A DNA stretch of 64,000 nt, from contig JBBCGR010000001.1 in assembly GCA_037201625.1 (NCBI GenBank), positions 1 through 64,000 on the forward strand. The letters run 5' to 3'. This DNA is from JAMXLO01 sp037201625 (GTDB lineage Bacteria; Pseudomonadota; Alphaproteobacteria; Acetobacterales; Acetobacteraceae). Under the pieces are notes generated by a model, which saw only the letters and a program-made list of their open reading frames with translations, searched no databases and was not told the origin of the DNA. The position numbers were made by a program, and so were the translations under genes. Below are positions 63,760 through 64,000 of this stretch, piece by piece. Position 1 is the stretch's first letter. Each line of letters begins with the position of its first letter.

Positions 63760-64000
63760 GCACCTACCTGGTCACCGGCGGCGCCGGCTTCATCGGCTCG
63801 CATCTATGCGCGGCGCTGCTGGCACGCGGCGACGCGGTCCGGGCGCTCGACGACCTGTCCACCGGCCGGCGCGCCAACCTGCCGCCCGAGGTCGCGCTGA
63901 TCGAGGGCGACATTGCCGACCCGGCGGCGGTGCGCGAGGCGATGGCCGGCACCGCGGGCTGCTTCCACCTCGCGGCCATCGCCTCGGTCGAGCGTGGCGT
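63756..64000 (+). CDS. NAD-dependent epimerase/dehydratase (UDP-glucose 4-epimerase-like), partial
   Basis: Only the first 81 residues are in the window; the gene runs off the end. It begins with T-G-G-A-G-F-I-G-S-H-L and continues with the L-D-D-L-S-T-G-R-R-A-N-L motif typical of UDP-hexose 4-epimerases, then G-D-I-A-D and F-H-L-A-A. Substrate cannot be fixed from this part. Translationally coupled to the nicotinamidase-type gene. Confidence 0.85.
   Translation, partial: MSTYLVTGGAGFIGSHLCAALLARGDAVRALDDLSTGRRANLPPEVALIEGDIADPAAVREAMAGTAGCFHLAAIASVERG

Overview
The window is very GC-rich, densely packed Gram-negative DNA. lpxB, Hint-domain repeat proteins, Tat-type leaders, D-tartrate dehydratase and many ABC/LLM/SDR catabolic genes point to an alphaproteobacterium. 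Acetobacteraceae (Rhodospirillales, Rhodopila/Roseomonas-like) is my best guess, made from gene content and not from a marker gene. No tRNA, rRNA, CRISPR array, integrase or transposase was seen.

Region 1 (1-21580) is a type VI secretion system (T6SS) locus. Forward genes are tssK, tssL, tssM, a Ser/Thr kinase, tssA, tssB, tssC and a sigma-54 activator. A reverse operon tssE-tssF-tssG-vgrG follows. Then comes forward hcp behind a near-perfect sigma-54 promoter, an intrinsic terminator, and an accessory module: a PAAR-like DUF4280 protein, an unrecognised 428-residue protein, a DUF2169 protein and a lytic transglycosylase. tssJ and clpV are not in the window and may lie upstream of base 1.

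Region 2 (21600-31200) holds an LLM flavin oxidoreductase, a reverse operon of two alpha/beta hydrolases and a cytochrome P460, a forward operon hisI-COG0523 metallochaperone-lpxB, a reverse patatin-like phospholipase, and about 600 bases of non-coding repeats. Region 3 (31182-42258) is reverse: a dipeptide-type ABC transporter runs with overlapping or abutting genes into a glycosyltransferase, D-tartrate dehydratase and a Gfo/Idh/MocA oxidoreductase; upstream lies a very large repeat protein with a Hint domain.

Region 4 (42461-64000) contains an argE/aspartoacylase pair, a molybdopterin-binding-domain protein, a GNAT-NUDIX fusion, an MCP-PilZ receptor, an LLM/epimerase pair with a taurine/nitrate-type ABC transporter and MFS protein, a 2OG-Fe(II) oxygenase, an orphan peptide-binding protein, a MarR-SDR pair, and a LysR gene divergent from an LLM / M24 / nicotinamidase / epimerase operon that runs off the end.

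Two genome-wide oddities stand out. First, many genes between about 14 and 34 kb are broken by single-base indels, several in homopolymers, while flanking DNA is mostly clean; this looks more like sequence error than decay, since hisI, tssF and tssG are among them. Genes with one indel are listed as CDS (frameshifted), those with two or more as pseudogene. Second, there are nine short tandem repeats (12-18 base units) at gene ends and spacers, and a dispersed palindromic repeat family.
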